Positions 1 to 9,610 are shown, counted from the first letter of the stretch. The stretch: 20,558 nucleotides of DNA from Zygnema cylindricum (GCA_037447655.1 JBBHKE010001846.1:229830-250387), one strand, 5' to 3'. Numbers and translations are program-made. The notes: generated from the letters alone by a model not told the origin.

Positions 1-135
1 TGGTAACTAGACCAAGTATGAGACCTGTTGACCTTTTTCCACCTCCGTCGTTACTGGACTGGACTGTTAAGGGTGAAGATATATCGACTGGTACTGATTT
101 AATCATTAAAACACGCTTTAAAATACTCTTTGCAG

Positions 136-3100
136 GTATTGAAGAACGAGATTGCAGAGCTCAATGTTGTGCTGGAGAAATTGACGTCGGAACTTACTGC
201 AGCGACCGCCACTCTAAATATGTGCAAAAAACGAGACCAGGAATTGTCAGGTCAGGTCATTGCTGCCTCCACCTTTTTCCAGTTGTCCAGAGTATGAACC
301 AGATCAATGGTGCTAATACACACAGCAGTGGTTCAGTCAAGCACGGAAAGAGTGACTCCCATGAACGAGGTTTTTTATAGAGAACTTCAAATGGTTGAGT
401 GTACTGTTTTATCCGTCCTCTGGTAAACCTTGGATCACCATTAGCGTTAAGAAATATATAGCATGGGGTTTATTTTAGTTTCTTAATTCTAGTTTACGTT
501 CGGGCAACGTAGTCAATTTTTACCCGCTTACGAAGCTCTATGAAAAAAAAATAGTATTATTAAGGCTACTTTATGTCCGGGCCCAAAGAAAAAGGGCAAT
601 GAATCAGTGTTATTAACGCTAACAGCGATTCGCGTGTAGTTTTATGCATGATGAATACTGAGCTGAATTGTGAAAATGGCAGAACTGCTGGATTTGTCAG
701 TAGTTTATTTGAGGTCAAATAAACTTGTTAGCTCATGTTTAATTTTCTAATTTAATTAATGCCTTCTTGGAAGATTGGGGAAATTTTATTAGAATAGCAA
801 TTCACCTTTGGAGCCTTTTTCGAGTGCAGAGCAGTTCTTGACAGTCGCCTATTTTTACCTGATTGGATATTTTTCCTGCAAATTTATTTCAAGTTTGTGT
901 GAGGAGAAGCTGATCGGCTGGCTCAGTCCAAAAGCTGAAAAAACAGTGAAATAACAATCATATAATTTATGCTGGAAATTTTATGTTTCGACTTTGATAT
1001 GTTTGGGCAGTATCTAATGTTAATATTTTTTAAGACCTTCCTAATATATCATGAACGTAAATTTGTATTCATGATGTCAAGGAAAGGCAAATCCTTTCAT
1101 TTAGTTTTGCAGTCATTCATTTGTTATATAAAAATTCTTTGTATGTTCTGCGAGAGAGGCACTAAGTGTCAAGATACGGCGTGTGATAACATCCCCATAA
1201 GTTATGTATCTGCAGTCTTGTCTAGCATTGCAGTTTTCTGATTTCTTTGACTGACATTTTTGTGCTCTTTTTCTACTTTGTTATTGTCCTTAGTCACCAC
1301 TACAGGTTTCTTTGGGTTTTTCAGGGTTTTTTAGGGTTTTTAGGATGAAACAGTCTATTGGAATGCAATGTTGAACTTCTTGTCTGTTGCATGTAGACCA
1401 AGTGAAGAAGGCTTATGAGGAGTCTGACGGACATGACGACAACGTCACAAGAATTCAGGGGCCTATAAGAAAAAGGAAGGAGGTCAGTGTCTCCCATAAA
1501 TAACATCACTGTGCAGTCGCCATGGACATGACTACCATAGGTTGTATTTAGTTTTATAAAAACTTTTGCTTTTTATGCTGCCTGCAAGAACTGCATTTGC
1601 CTTTCTAAATGGAAGAGAAAGGAATGGGAGGAAATTTCCTACTATGAAAGATCTCTCGAAAAGAAATAGACACACATAAGCAAAACTGTTTCTGACCTAG
1701 AAAAATTGGAGTATCTAGTTTCAAAAAAAATTCTTGCAGACCTGCATTTGAGTTTCTAAATGGAAGAGAAAGGAATAGGAGGAAATTTCACGCTATGAAA
1801 AATCTCTCGAAAAAGAATAGACACAATTGAAAAATTCCTTCTGACCTAGCAAAATTGGGATGTTTAGTTCCATAGAATCTTTTATAGAACTGCATTTGAG
1901 CTTCCAAACTGAAGAGAAAGGAATGGGATGAGCGGTTGTATTTAGTTTCTTATAATTTTTTCCTTTTCTTATCCCTGCACAGGAAATTGCACGCTACGAA
2001 AGGTCTCTCCAAGAAGAACAGAGGCTCTTGGAGGAAACTCTTTCCAAGATAGCCGTTTTGGAGAGTGAGCAAGAGGTAGGTGTTTCAGGGTTTATTAGGG
2101 TTTTTCCATAGGATCTCCATAATTGTTCAGACTTTCATTTTTGGGAATGTTTTGGGAATGTCGTTTTATGTTGCTTGTGTTATTATTGACGTAAAAGCTT
2201 ATGAGTCTATGCTTGAAAGATGCATAATGCATATAAATTAAAATAGTTTATCTTTGGTTAATCCCTTTGCTGTTTTTGTATTTGTCATGAGTATACTTAG
2301 TCGTATTATGTTTAAAACCATTTTCCAACCCCGCTATTGTTCCAGATATAGTCAAACTCAGGTAGCCTGTATTATGAAGTTATATGTTTTTTTTTCATGT
2401 TTGGCATTCATCCAAGCTGTTTATGTGACTTCAAATAGCTTGAATGTTGGAGTCTATCTCTGGAAAAAAATGTATGGTCAATAGACTTTCTTTAAACTTT
2501 AAATTAAAATCCATTATTGAATCGTATTGGTACATAAAAATTATATATTTTGTTAGAACAATATTCAACTTGTTGTACAAATTAATTTGATAGCATACAC
2601 AGTTGAATTATTGAATGTTTTCAAATAATATTAAAATTAATCTATTGCTAAATAAACGAATTACTGTTAAATTTATGTGTGGCTTTAGTAGTAACAATAA
2701 TGTAAAACTTTGTGTATGTTTTAAAAATAATAAAAAGAGAAATAAATAGAAAGATGGAAATAGCAGACATATGGTGTCGTAGGAACGTAGAGTGAAAGTG
2801 AATCAATACTGCTTTAAACAACCATAAAAATCCTGATGTGTCTAGAATTAGCTGAATGTCGAAGTCCATCTCTGGAAAAAAACTGAACTGTGTATTTTAC
2901 ATGTGGAAAAAAATGTGTATTTTATATATGGCCTGGCAGAACCGTAGAGTGAAAGCGAATCAGTACTGCCCTGAACCAAATCCTTCTGATTTTGAGAATC
3001 TGCCAAGATCGAAGACGGAACTTCAGAAGAAAATTCTTGCTAAGCAAAAAGAAATTGAGGAGCATAATAAAAGGTGCCGTCCTCTGTTTGCATAAAGTAC

Positions 3101-6100
3101 TGCCATAGAGAGACAAGGCCCTTTTTTTCTTTTTCCAGTTTCTGTTTGTTTTTTGGTTTTTGGTTTTTGGTTTTTGTTTTCCGTTCGTTGTTTCTTTTTC
3201 AATCATTTTTTTTGTTCGTTTTTTTTTCTTCCACTTGATTAAGGAAAATATCTGGAGGGAAGGCTTGTTTTTTTTCTATCTGTCCTGAAATTTGGCTATT
3301 TTAAAGACTCTTGGCCTCTTTTTTTTGCAGGCAAGGTTATGAGACCATCCAGAATCTCACACGAAAGAGGGATAAGAACGAAAAAATCATTTTAAAACGA
3401 CAAGGACAAATCGATCTATTGGATGGACGCTTTGATGTTAGTGATCTATCCTCATTTTTTATTTCTTATTTGTAAAGCTCATTTGTCATCATGGTTTTGC
3501 CTTAGGCGAAAAAAAAAAAACTGTTGAAGTCTCCATATGCAAAAATAGTTTTTTTGTGGAATTCTTCATGTACAATAGCAGTTTTTGGTTCAACTTTTCT
3601 TATCCGAAAGCAGTTTTTTTATTGAAGTTTTCATATGCAAATCGATGGATGTTTTTGTTTCTTGAGAGGGCGAATGCCGACTCCTGTTGTTTTTCGTCAC
3701 TTGGTTCATTTACGGTTGAGAGAATAAGATGAAGGGGAGGAGAGAGGTGAAAAGAAGAGGGAGGGAGAGAGTTAAGGGAGGAGAGATTTGAGAGAGGGAG
3801 GCAGGCGGAAGGCAAGAGGTAGGGGGAAAGAGGGTTATGGATAATAATGCTATTATTAATTACAATTGAGTGAAAAGTAGTCAAAGTTCAGCAACCAGTG
3901 TGTCCGGATGTTGTGGAAACTTTATCTGGTTGCCATATATAATAATTCTGCTTCTGTTTGGGTATTCATCTCTTTAAGCCTCGATGAGTTACTTTCTTTG
4001 TCTACCCTACACCATTAACAGCTCTATTTATATTCCCTGAGAGATATTTTTGTACGTTGTTTTGGAAATGTGAAACCTTTGAGGCTTCCCTTGTTTACCC
4101 TACAAAAATAAACAAGCTTTTTTTTTTTTTCCTAAGAAATATTTTTGTACATTGTTTTGGAAATGTGAAACCTTTTGGTATCCTGTTTCATGCAGATGTG
4201 AAAACAGGCCCTAAAGACAAGCTCAATAGACAAGCCTTTTTTATATTTTCTGAAAAATGTTTTTGTATATTGTTTTGGAAATGTAAAATCTTTTGGTTCC
4301 CTGTTTTATGCAGATGTTAAAACAAGCTCTAAAAAAGAGGAAAGCAACACTAAATGAAGCCATGCGATTTTGAAAACCAACTAACTGGAAGTGAGTGATT
4401 CTTGCAATCAGTGAAATTAACCAAAGAGAGGGAGAGGGAGAGAGGGGAGGGAGGGAGGGAGGGAGAGGGAGGGAGGGGACGGAGGGGACGGAGGGGAAGG
4501 GAGGGGAAGGAGGAAAGCAACGCTAAATGAAGCCATGCGCTTTTTGAAAAACCAACTCAACTGGGAGTGAGTGATGATGAAGAGAGGGAGAGAAAGAGAG
4601 AGGGAGGGGGAGGGAGGGGGGGGAGGGGACGGGAGGGGAAGGAGGAAAGCAACAGTAAAAGAAGCCATCCAACTCAACTGGAAGTGAGTGATTCTTGAAG
4701 TGGAAATGTGGTCAGCATCAGTTTTGCCTTCTATTAGAACCCTTAACAAGTGTTGATCTAATTAAAATGCTTGAATTCAAATACCAAGGCCGGACTTTTC
4801 TGCAATTGTGGTATGGTCCACGAATGCCTCGGTTCATTTATGGTTCTTGCCTGCTTTGGAGAAATAAGGATCAAATTGTTGCCTTTCTCACTTTTTTCTT
4901 TTCACTGCAATTCAGTTTTGCCCAACACCTTGCTCGGAAAGGAGCGACAGGACAGATTCACATCGACGACAGTGAAAAGACTTTGTCGATGACAGTGAGG
5001 TCCATGTACCTTTGGTTAGCCGTTTCGTGTTTTTCATATCCATCTTATCGTCATTTTCCCTTTATGTGTTCTGGGCTATTTTGTTTTTTTGCATCGTGTT
5101 TCATCTACACTCATTTGGCTTTTTATTTCACTCTTGTACTATGACAGTTTCCTATCGTGCATTTTTTAATATATGTTTTTATGCAGGCTCTATTTTGTAC
5201 TTGTCTGCTTATTCCTAGGAGAACCTCAGTGATTTGATGTCGAATTTCTTATTAATATTTTGCAAGATTATTGTTTATTCCCGGCATTTTGCAGATAAAA
5301 ATGCCAAGCGATGGCTCCGTCGTGACAGATACGAGGTCCCTGTCAGGTGAGTAGGCAATGTCCAATTTTTTTTTTAATTTCTGAAACTTTTTTGTCTTGA
5401 CGACCAAGGCCTGGTCTTGACATTTCCTATTTAATCTTACCACACTGTTTTTGACAAAATAAACATCCCATTCGCTTTTCTGTACGAGGTCAGGTAATAT
5501 AACTGGACATCTTGACCTTACAATCTAGTATACGAGGCTGGGGAATATAATCAGACATTTCAACCTTACTCTTTAGTGTATTGGGTAAGATAACCGGACG
5601 TGTTGGATACACCTTTAAATCATGACGTCCTCTTTGGCGTGATAGACCATGTCCCACTCTATTTAATAAGTTTCCATGTGTGATTGGCACCATTTTACAT
5701 GTATAGAAAGCAGTGGGCATCAAACAATGAAGCTAATGGGAGTTCTTTGCTCTAAAGAAACAAGTATATGTGATGCCCGGTCAACTGTGATTGGAGGCAA
5801 AAAGCATGTATTGCAACAATTGAAAGCCCTTCCTTCAAACCTGGAGACTGTAAACTTTCATGTTAGACCCTACGGACTTGCTGCATTTCATGTTCTGATG
5901 TGACAGATAGAAACCACCCTCTCCTTTTTCATCTTCCACTGAAAGTGATACGTTTTTCTGTATTGCAGGAGGGGAGCGTTCATTTTCTACGTTATGCTAT
6001 GCGTTATCCCTTCACGAGATGGTTGCGGCGCCTTTTAGGGCTATGGACGAGTTCGACGTTTTCATGGTAAATTAGTTCAAACAGTATTTTAACAAATTTG

Positions 6101-6876
6101 TTTAGGCTTACCGCTATCTAAGCCTCTTCACTTCTATGTCTCTCCCTCTCTCTCTCCCTCTCCCTCGCCTTTCCCTCTTCCTCTCCCTCTCTCTCGCCCT
6201 CGCCCCCTCCCTCTTCCCCTCCCTCCCTCCCTATATCCATCCTCTGTCTCTCTTATCACCATTTGCTGAGGCGTCGAGCATATTGATTAAAGGTGGAAAT
6301 GATGCGACGTCTTGTTAGGCATATTTTTTACTAAACAGTTTTCACTCTGTTGGGCAACCATGACAGGATAGTGTCACACGCAAAATTTGCCTGGATGAGG
6401 CAGTTAAATTTGCGCTTGAGAATGGTTCCCAGTGGATTCTTATCACTCCATATGACATCAGGTACAATTTATTGTGCATAGTCGCTGAAGTTGAATCTTT
6501 CAAATATTCACTTACAACTGTTTCCGAAAGTCACGTTATGTTCACTTACAATTCTTTTCGTAAATCACGTTATGTCCACCTAAATTGTTTCCTTTAGTCA
6601 CATTATGTTCACCTACAACTGTTTTCGCAAATTACATTATGTTCACCTGCAATTCATTTTGTATGTCACATTATGTTAACCTATAATTGTTTCCGTGAAT
6701 CATATTATGTTCACCTACAATTTTTTTTGTGAATCACAGTATGTTCACCTATGACTGTTTTTGTAAATCACGTTTATTTTTCTACCTGACGCACATGATG
6801 CAACATGGGTGCTTGCAGTTCCGTGGAGGCGGGAGAATTTGTGAAGAAACAGCACATGCCGTCACCTAGAAACTAA
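136..6876 (+). CDS. SMC6: SMC6 (structural maintenance of chromosomes 6), C-terminal part, 11 exons; 5' end outside the window
   Basis: Subunit of the nuclear SMC5/6 complex, an ATP-driven DNA clamp acting in recombinational repair and chromosome stability (family knowledge). Exons read from the sequence: 136-250, 1397-1482, 1983-2075, 2940-3073, 3331-3436, 4314-4390, 4916-4994, 5295-5346, 5969-6066, 6367-6461 and 6819-6876 (stop TAA 6874-6876). All introns are GT...AG and every junction keeps phase. About 330 residues are encoded. Exons 1-5 are charged coiled coil ([28 protein letters not shown]). Exon 7 gives [20 protein letters not shown]. The ABC signature [12 protein letters not shown] spans exons 8/9, Walker B is [10 protein letters not shown] in exon 9, and exon 10 ends [12 protein letters not shown], all typical of plant-type SMC6. 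The ATP-binding N-terminus and hinge must lie upstream. Exon 6 contains an in-frame TGA at 4371-4373, so the reading frame as given is interrupted. AATAAA at 6937-6942 is a likely poly(A) signal. Confidence 0.93.
251..1396 (+). other. SMC6 intron 1
   Basis: This 1.15 kb stretch has a CAG/GTCAGG donor and a TGTAG acceptor. It is AT-rich and holds an open frame at 969-1241 that shows no recognisable protein. Near the 3' end (1311-1343) lie degenerate telomere-like units of the form AGGGTTTTT. Nothing else was recognised. Confidence 0.7.
1585..1960 (+). repeat. Three degenerate tandem units in SMC6 intron 2, two of them decayed copies of exon 3
   Basis: Units of about 150 bp begin near 1590, 1740 and 1890, each opening with CTGCATTTG and continuing through a GAAGAGAAAGGAAT block. 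Units 1 and 2 contain (G)AGGAAATTTC..TATGAAA..TCTCTCGAAAA (1626-1672 and 1779-1824), which translates as [13 protein letters not shown]-stop and [13 protein letters not shown]-stop. The real exon 3 (1983-2075) reads [13 protein letters not shown]. Both copies have TAG where exon 3 has the glutamine codon CAG. The third unit is truncated before the exon-like part. The copies lack a pyrimidine tract, so they are probably not spliced in. Confidence 0.8.
2438..2883 (+). repeat. Duplicated block in SMC6 intron 3 with a decayed copy of exon 4
   Basis: The segment at 2438-2470 (AGCTTGAATGTTGGAGTC, then ATCTCTGGAAAAAAA) recurs at 2846-2883 with few changes. Just before the second copy, 2784-2840 matches the first part of the real exon 4 (2940-3073): GTAGAGTGAAAGTGAATCA against GTAGAGTGAAAGCGAATCA, then ACTGCTTTAAACAA against ACTGCCCTGAACCAA. 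The copy has lost one base and gained stops. A simple reading is tandem duplication of about 0.4 kb containing the exon, followed by decay of the upstream copy. Confidence 0.72.
3515..3652 (+). repeat. Degenerate minisatellite in SMC6 intron 5 (about 4 units of 33-36 bp)
   Basis: Successive units share a T- or A-rich start, a GAAGT/CTTC-type core and end in CATATGCAAA or a variant, followed by TAG or CAG. Similarity between units is loose. Confidence 0.5.
3720..3840 (+). repeat. Purine-rich (GGGA/GAGA) tract in SMC6 intron 5
   Basis: About 120 bases of nearly uninterrupted purines on the plus strand, made of GAGG, GGGA and GAGA units. It is low-complexity sequence with no coding signal. The open frame on the opposite strand is a by-product of the composition. 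Confidence 0.7.
4038..4340 (+). repeat. Three tandem copies of the exon 6 acceptor region
   Basis: Units near 4038, 4131 and 4249 share TTTTTGTA.(C/A)(G/A)TTGTTTTGGAAATGT followed by (A/G)AA(A/C)CTTT. Unit 3 contains the functional acceptor and the start of exon 6. Unit 2 has an intact-looking acceptor (TTTCATGCAG, ending 4195) followed by ATGTGAAAACAGGCCCTAAA, a decayed copy of the exon 6 start ATGTTAAAACAAGCTCTAAA, with TGA as its second codon. Unit 1 is more diverged. Confidence 0.78.
4314..4390 (+). other. SMC6: SMC6 exon 6 with an in-frame TGA
   Basis: Acceptor TTTTATGCAG ends at 4313 and donor GTGAGT starts at 4391. The exon enters in phase 0 and leaves in phase 2, which fits exons 5 and 7 exactly. 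It reads [19 protein letters not shown], stop (TGA 4371-4373), then KPTNW. The downstream copy at 4511-4566 reads [16 protein letters not shown], much closer to the plant family's LLKRQLTW. Relative to that copy this exon lacks one T, one A and one C, a net loss of one codon that creates the TGA. It could be an assembly error at homopolymers, a real disabling allele, or a sign that the mature mRNA uses another copy. Confidence 0.75.
4417..4690 (+). repeat. GGGA/GGGGAC microsatellite with two partial copies of the exon 6 end and donor
   Basis: Purine tracts at about 4420-4510 and 4574-4640 alternate with exon 6-like segments at 4511-4566 and 4641-4683, each followed by GTGAGTGA as in the real exon 6. 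The first is open ([18 protein letters not shown]) and the second is open with an in-frame five-codon loss ([13 protein letters not shown]). The microsatellite replaces the exon 5' half, so neither copy has a normal pyrimidine-rich acceptor. Confidence 0.8.
5484..5608 (+). repeat. 48 bp tandem repeat in SMC6 intron 8, about 2.5 copies
   Basis: Units begin TACGAGG at 5484 and 5532, and a diverged one begins TATTGGG at 5580. They share GG(T/G)AATATAA, then GGACAT or CAGACAT, then AACCTTAC or GACCTTAC, then TAGT. The rest of this 622 bp intron shows no exon. Confidence 0.6.
6136..6240 (+). repeat. CT-rich microsatellite in SMC6 intron 9
   Basis: CTCCCTCTCTCT-type repeats run for about 100 bases. 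The open frame over them encodes only Leu/Ser/Pro and is not a gene. Confidence 0.75.
6505..6778 (+). repeat. Minisatellite in SMC6 intron 10, about 8 units of 37-39 bp
   Basis: Units share TCAC(G/A)TTATGTTCACCTA, then CAA(T/C)TGTTT, then a short TCGTAAA-like end. The array fills most of the intron between donor 6462 and the acceptor CTTGCAG ending at 6818. It does not encode a continuous frame. Confidence 0.82.
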
Positions 6877-7130
6877 GCTGTTAGAGGGTCCACAGTTTTT
6901 GTGTAGAATGTAGTTTATGTGAATATTTGGAAAAGCAATAAATGTATGGAAGAAGGCTTTGTGGCTGACGTGCGGTTTTGGTGGCACCGAGGAAAATTTG
7001 ACTACTTAGAGTTTGGGAGAATTTTATTACATTTTGCACTACTTTTTTGTAGGTTACGTACAATACATAAAAATTTTGATATAAACAAAGAAAATCGAAG
7101 GTCCTTTGGTTTACACAAGTTTAATGCTTG
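6877..7130 (+). other. SMC6 3' untranslated region and spacer
   Basis: This follows the SMC6 stop and contains AATAAA at 6937-6942, a plausible cleavage signal. The remaining bases to the start of the retroelement remnant show no gene. Confidence 0.5.
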
Positions 7131-7139
7131 TTAATGACA

Positions 7140-8420
7140 ATTCCCAATCTCTCGCTTTTTGGTTGGGGACACTCCCGTTCTTGTTTTCCTTGTCCCTCAT
7201 GTTTCAGATTATGTGTTCACTTTCCAACGGTTCCTTTTGACGCATCACGTTTTATTCCTCCTCTTGCTTTAGAGGATATTTCGGTTCTTCCACCTTTGTT
7301 ACGACAACAGTTCCGCGTGGCTAGATATCAATTTTTGATCAGGTTGTCGCCGCCATTAAAACCGAGCTTTTCGAGGCGCTTCCCTTTTATTTTTCGCGTG
7401 CACGCTTTCTCTCTAATTGTGGACCTAGTTTTGGAGCTTGGCAATTGGTTACACCAATTTTATCTGCCCTACGGTTCACGTTTGCTCAATTCACCATCGC
7501 CCTCAAATTGTGCCTTGGCCTCCTTCATCCACTTTTACTAGGCCCTATTGTTTGCTTGCATGACCGTGTCTTTGATCCCAATGGCATCCATTTGCTTTGT
7601 TGCTTTCACGGGGGAGAATTGATTCAAGGGCACGACACTATTTACGACATCGTTGCGACTATCGCTTTTGAGGGGGGGGGTATTCTATCCGTCGAGTATT
7701 TCGTATATAATTCTTTCGCGTTGGATTGATATTGTGCTACTCGATGGTGCACGTTTGGCGGCATTGTTTTGGCGAACCCTACTTCGACTACAAACGTTGG
7801 TCAAGTGGCTCAACATGTTGGAGTGGCCGCCAGTGATGCGGCTAAGACGAAAGAGAGTGATTATACACACCGAGATCCTATGGATGACTTTATTTCAATG
7901 GCGGTCGAGGTATTTGGTTGTTTGGGTGGTTTTTTGGACGGGTTTCTCCGTATTTATGGTCGACCCTCACTCGAGCAACGAGGGTAGAGTTGCGCTCACT
8001 TCTTTTTATAGCCAACTTTTATTCGTTGGCTCTCCAGTAAGTGCGTGCTTTTGTCCTCCTTCGATTGGTTATTGCGGTTACGGATCGTCGGCGTATTTCG
8101 AAACTCCCTCCACCTGCTCCCTTGGGCTTGGGGGACTTACGAGGTTGCTTTTCGTAGATCTTTAGTTTTGTTGTGGTTTGGTTGGATAGCGTTGGTTTAA
8201 ACACCTTCGTATGTCCTTACTTTTTACTGGATGTTACTTCTTTAGGTGTCTTCGTTTTACATTCCATTTTTGTGTGTGGTCCTTTCTTTTGCCATGCTTT
8301 TCTTTTTTGCTTGCTTCCCTCCACAAGTAGTTTTTCAGTTTTAGGATTGTCTCACCTTTTTGTACCCTTGGACTCGGATGGTTTAATTGCGTTTTGTTTA
8401 AGTCTTCTTGACTTTTCTTT
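7140..8420 (+). mobile_element. Decayed non-LTR retrotransposon: C-terminal protein region and 3' tail
   Basis: The region after the reverse transcriptase domain of a LINE-type element can be followed through several frames. From 7337 one frame reads DQVVAAIKTELFEALP, SNCGPSFGAWQL, ALKLCLGLLH, a Cys/His segment (C..., NGIHLLCCFHGGE) and GHDTIYDIVATIAFEGG. After a frame change comes DIVLLDGARL (about 7725), then after another, VLANPTSTTNVGQVAQHV to VEVFGCLGGFLDGF (7781-7985). The HGGE...HD pattern, the DIVL-DG segment and the PTS segment resemble the post-RT Cys/His and endonuclease-like region of algal and protist non-LTR elements (from memory; no search was run). Frame changes and a TAG at 7322 show it is dead. 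The 3' part (8000-8420) is T-rich and ends in a motif shared with other copies here. The RT domain is absent, so the insertion is 5'-truncated. Confidence 0.72.
8318..8400 (+). repeat. 3' terminal repeat of the retroelement family, plus copy 1
   Basis: TTTTTCAGTTTTAGGATTG, then CCTTTTTGTACCCTTGGACT and CGGATGGTTTA. This matches the plus-strand copy near 16965-17022 and the minus-strand copy at 9059-9135. The last bases diverge from the other copies. Confidence 0.65.
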
Positions 8421-8454
8421 TCATCGTGTCATTCTAATAAATAGATATTGAGAT

Positions 8455-9040
8455 TTTATGAAAAAAGCACGATGGTACCTTATGAATAGAAAAAAAAATG
8501 GAATTGTTAGGCTGACAGTCGGGTTACCCCTATTTTTCTTTGATACTAAAAATTTTTACCTAACATTCACATAATACAGGACTAAATAAAAGCATGAGAG
8601 GTGGTTTGGTAAAGGGTCACTTTTAGCGAGGATGATTGACTTTAGCAAAATAGTTGTTTCATTTTATTTTTTCACAAAAATGTTTTTATCACTTTACTAT
8701 GTCAAATGTTACTAATGAAATGATGTCAGCGCATCGTATGCCAAAATTATTCACATAGTATATAACTTAGTATTCAAATTTCTTTACTGCGTTTATTGAC
8801 TATATTTATGTTTATCTTATAAACAGGGTATAGAGGTATGACATTTTGTAGTGTCCTATGCAAGAAAGTTGTGACGCTTTTTTTCTAAAAAAATTCCATG
8901 GCGCTCAATTTTTCAATTGTTTCAAATAAAGGGTGATTTTCATTTTCACTTTTTTTTTTTTTTTTTTTTTTTAAGCGATAACAACACCGATCTTTCAGTC
9001 GAGCCAGTGTCGATTCACATATAAACTAATCTGGACATTG
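8455..9040. other. AT-rich intergenic stretch
   Basis: No gene was recognised. It includes AAAAAAGCACGATGGTAC (8463-8480), which on the minus strand is the retroelement terminus ACCATCGTGCTTTTTT, and a run of about 23 T at 8950-8972. Confidence 0.5.
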
Positions 9041-9049
9041 AAAACATTT

Positions 9050-9240
9050 AGAATCGTTAAAAGCACGATGGTAAACCATCTGAGTCTGGGGGTACAAAAG
9101 GGGTGGCATGACCAACACTGAAAAACAACAAAAAAAAACAAAAAGAGCGACAAAAACACACCCTAAAAAAAGGAAACAACAAAAACAAGAAAAAAAAGCC
9201 ATTGTGCAATATTGATTCTTCCAAAATAGGAACACATAAA
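9050..9240 (-). mobile_element. Solo 3' tail of the retroelement family
   Basis: On the minus strand this reads T-rich sequence, then TTTTTCAGTGTTGGTCATGC, CCCCTTTTGTACCCCCAGAC, TCAGATGGTTTACCATCG and TGCTTTT. The order of blocks is the same as at 8318-8400 and 16945-17042. No coding part is attached, as expected for a strongly 5'-truncated insertion or a SINE that borrowed the tail. Confidence 0.65.
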
Positions 9241-9610
9241 CAAGTGTGTGTGAATTATTTATTCATAAATTCTTAAGGTTGGTAAAACAAATGCCAATAA
9301 GAAAGAAGACTTGAAAAAAAAAATCAACCAACTTTGACAATCACTGTTTTTCCTTTTTTTGAACGTTCGAAGAAAGAACATTTGCGAAAAAAGAAATCTT
9401 GAATGAGTATGGGAAAAAAAAACACCTAATTATCTTTCTTATTTTCCTTCTAGTGCCCATCAAAGTGTTTTGTTTACAAAAAAGCAAACCCCTAAATAAC
9501 TACCCCTAAAAAAATTGGATAGAAAAAACGTCCTTGAAAACAAAATGTTTTCTTTTATTTTTTTTCCCTCTCCTTCTCCTTTGCGTCCTTTTTCTTTTTA
9601 AGAATATCCA
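9240..9610. other. Spacer downstream of the minus-strand membrane-protein gene
   Basis: A-rich sequence without a recognisable gene. On the minus strand AATAAA (9554-9559) lies about 50 bases after the stop of the neighbouring gene and is a plausible poly(A) signal. Confidence 0.45.

Noticed and set aside
969-1241. 90-residue open frame in SMC6 intron 1
   Set aside because: It has no coding-like composition or recognisable domain, and exons 1 and 2 join in phase without it.
4371-4373. UGA recoding (selenocysteine or a variant genetic code) in SMC6 exon 6
   Set aside because: The aligned copies have Leu at this place, no other exon of this gene carries an in-frame UGA, and small deletions explain the TGA more simply.
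4417-4749. 110-residue minus-strand frame opposite the GGGA tract
   Set aside because: The translation is Ser/Pro/Leu low complexity caused by the purine repeat.
5676-5903. 75-residue open frame in SMC6 intron 8 as an extra exon
   Set aside because: Exons 8 and 9 join directly in phase to give LSGGERSF, a strictly conserved motif, so no exon can lie between them.
6505-6778. CRISPR-like array
   Set aside because: The units are imperfect head-to-tail repeats without unique spacers, inside an intron of a nuclear gene.
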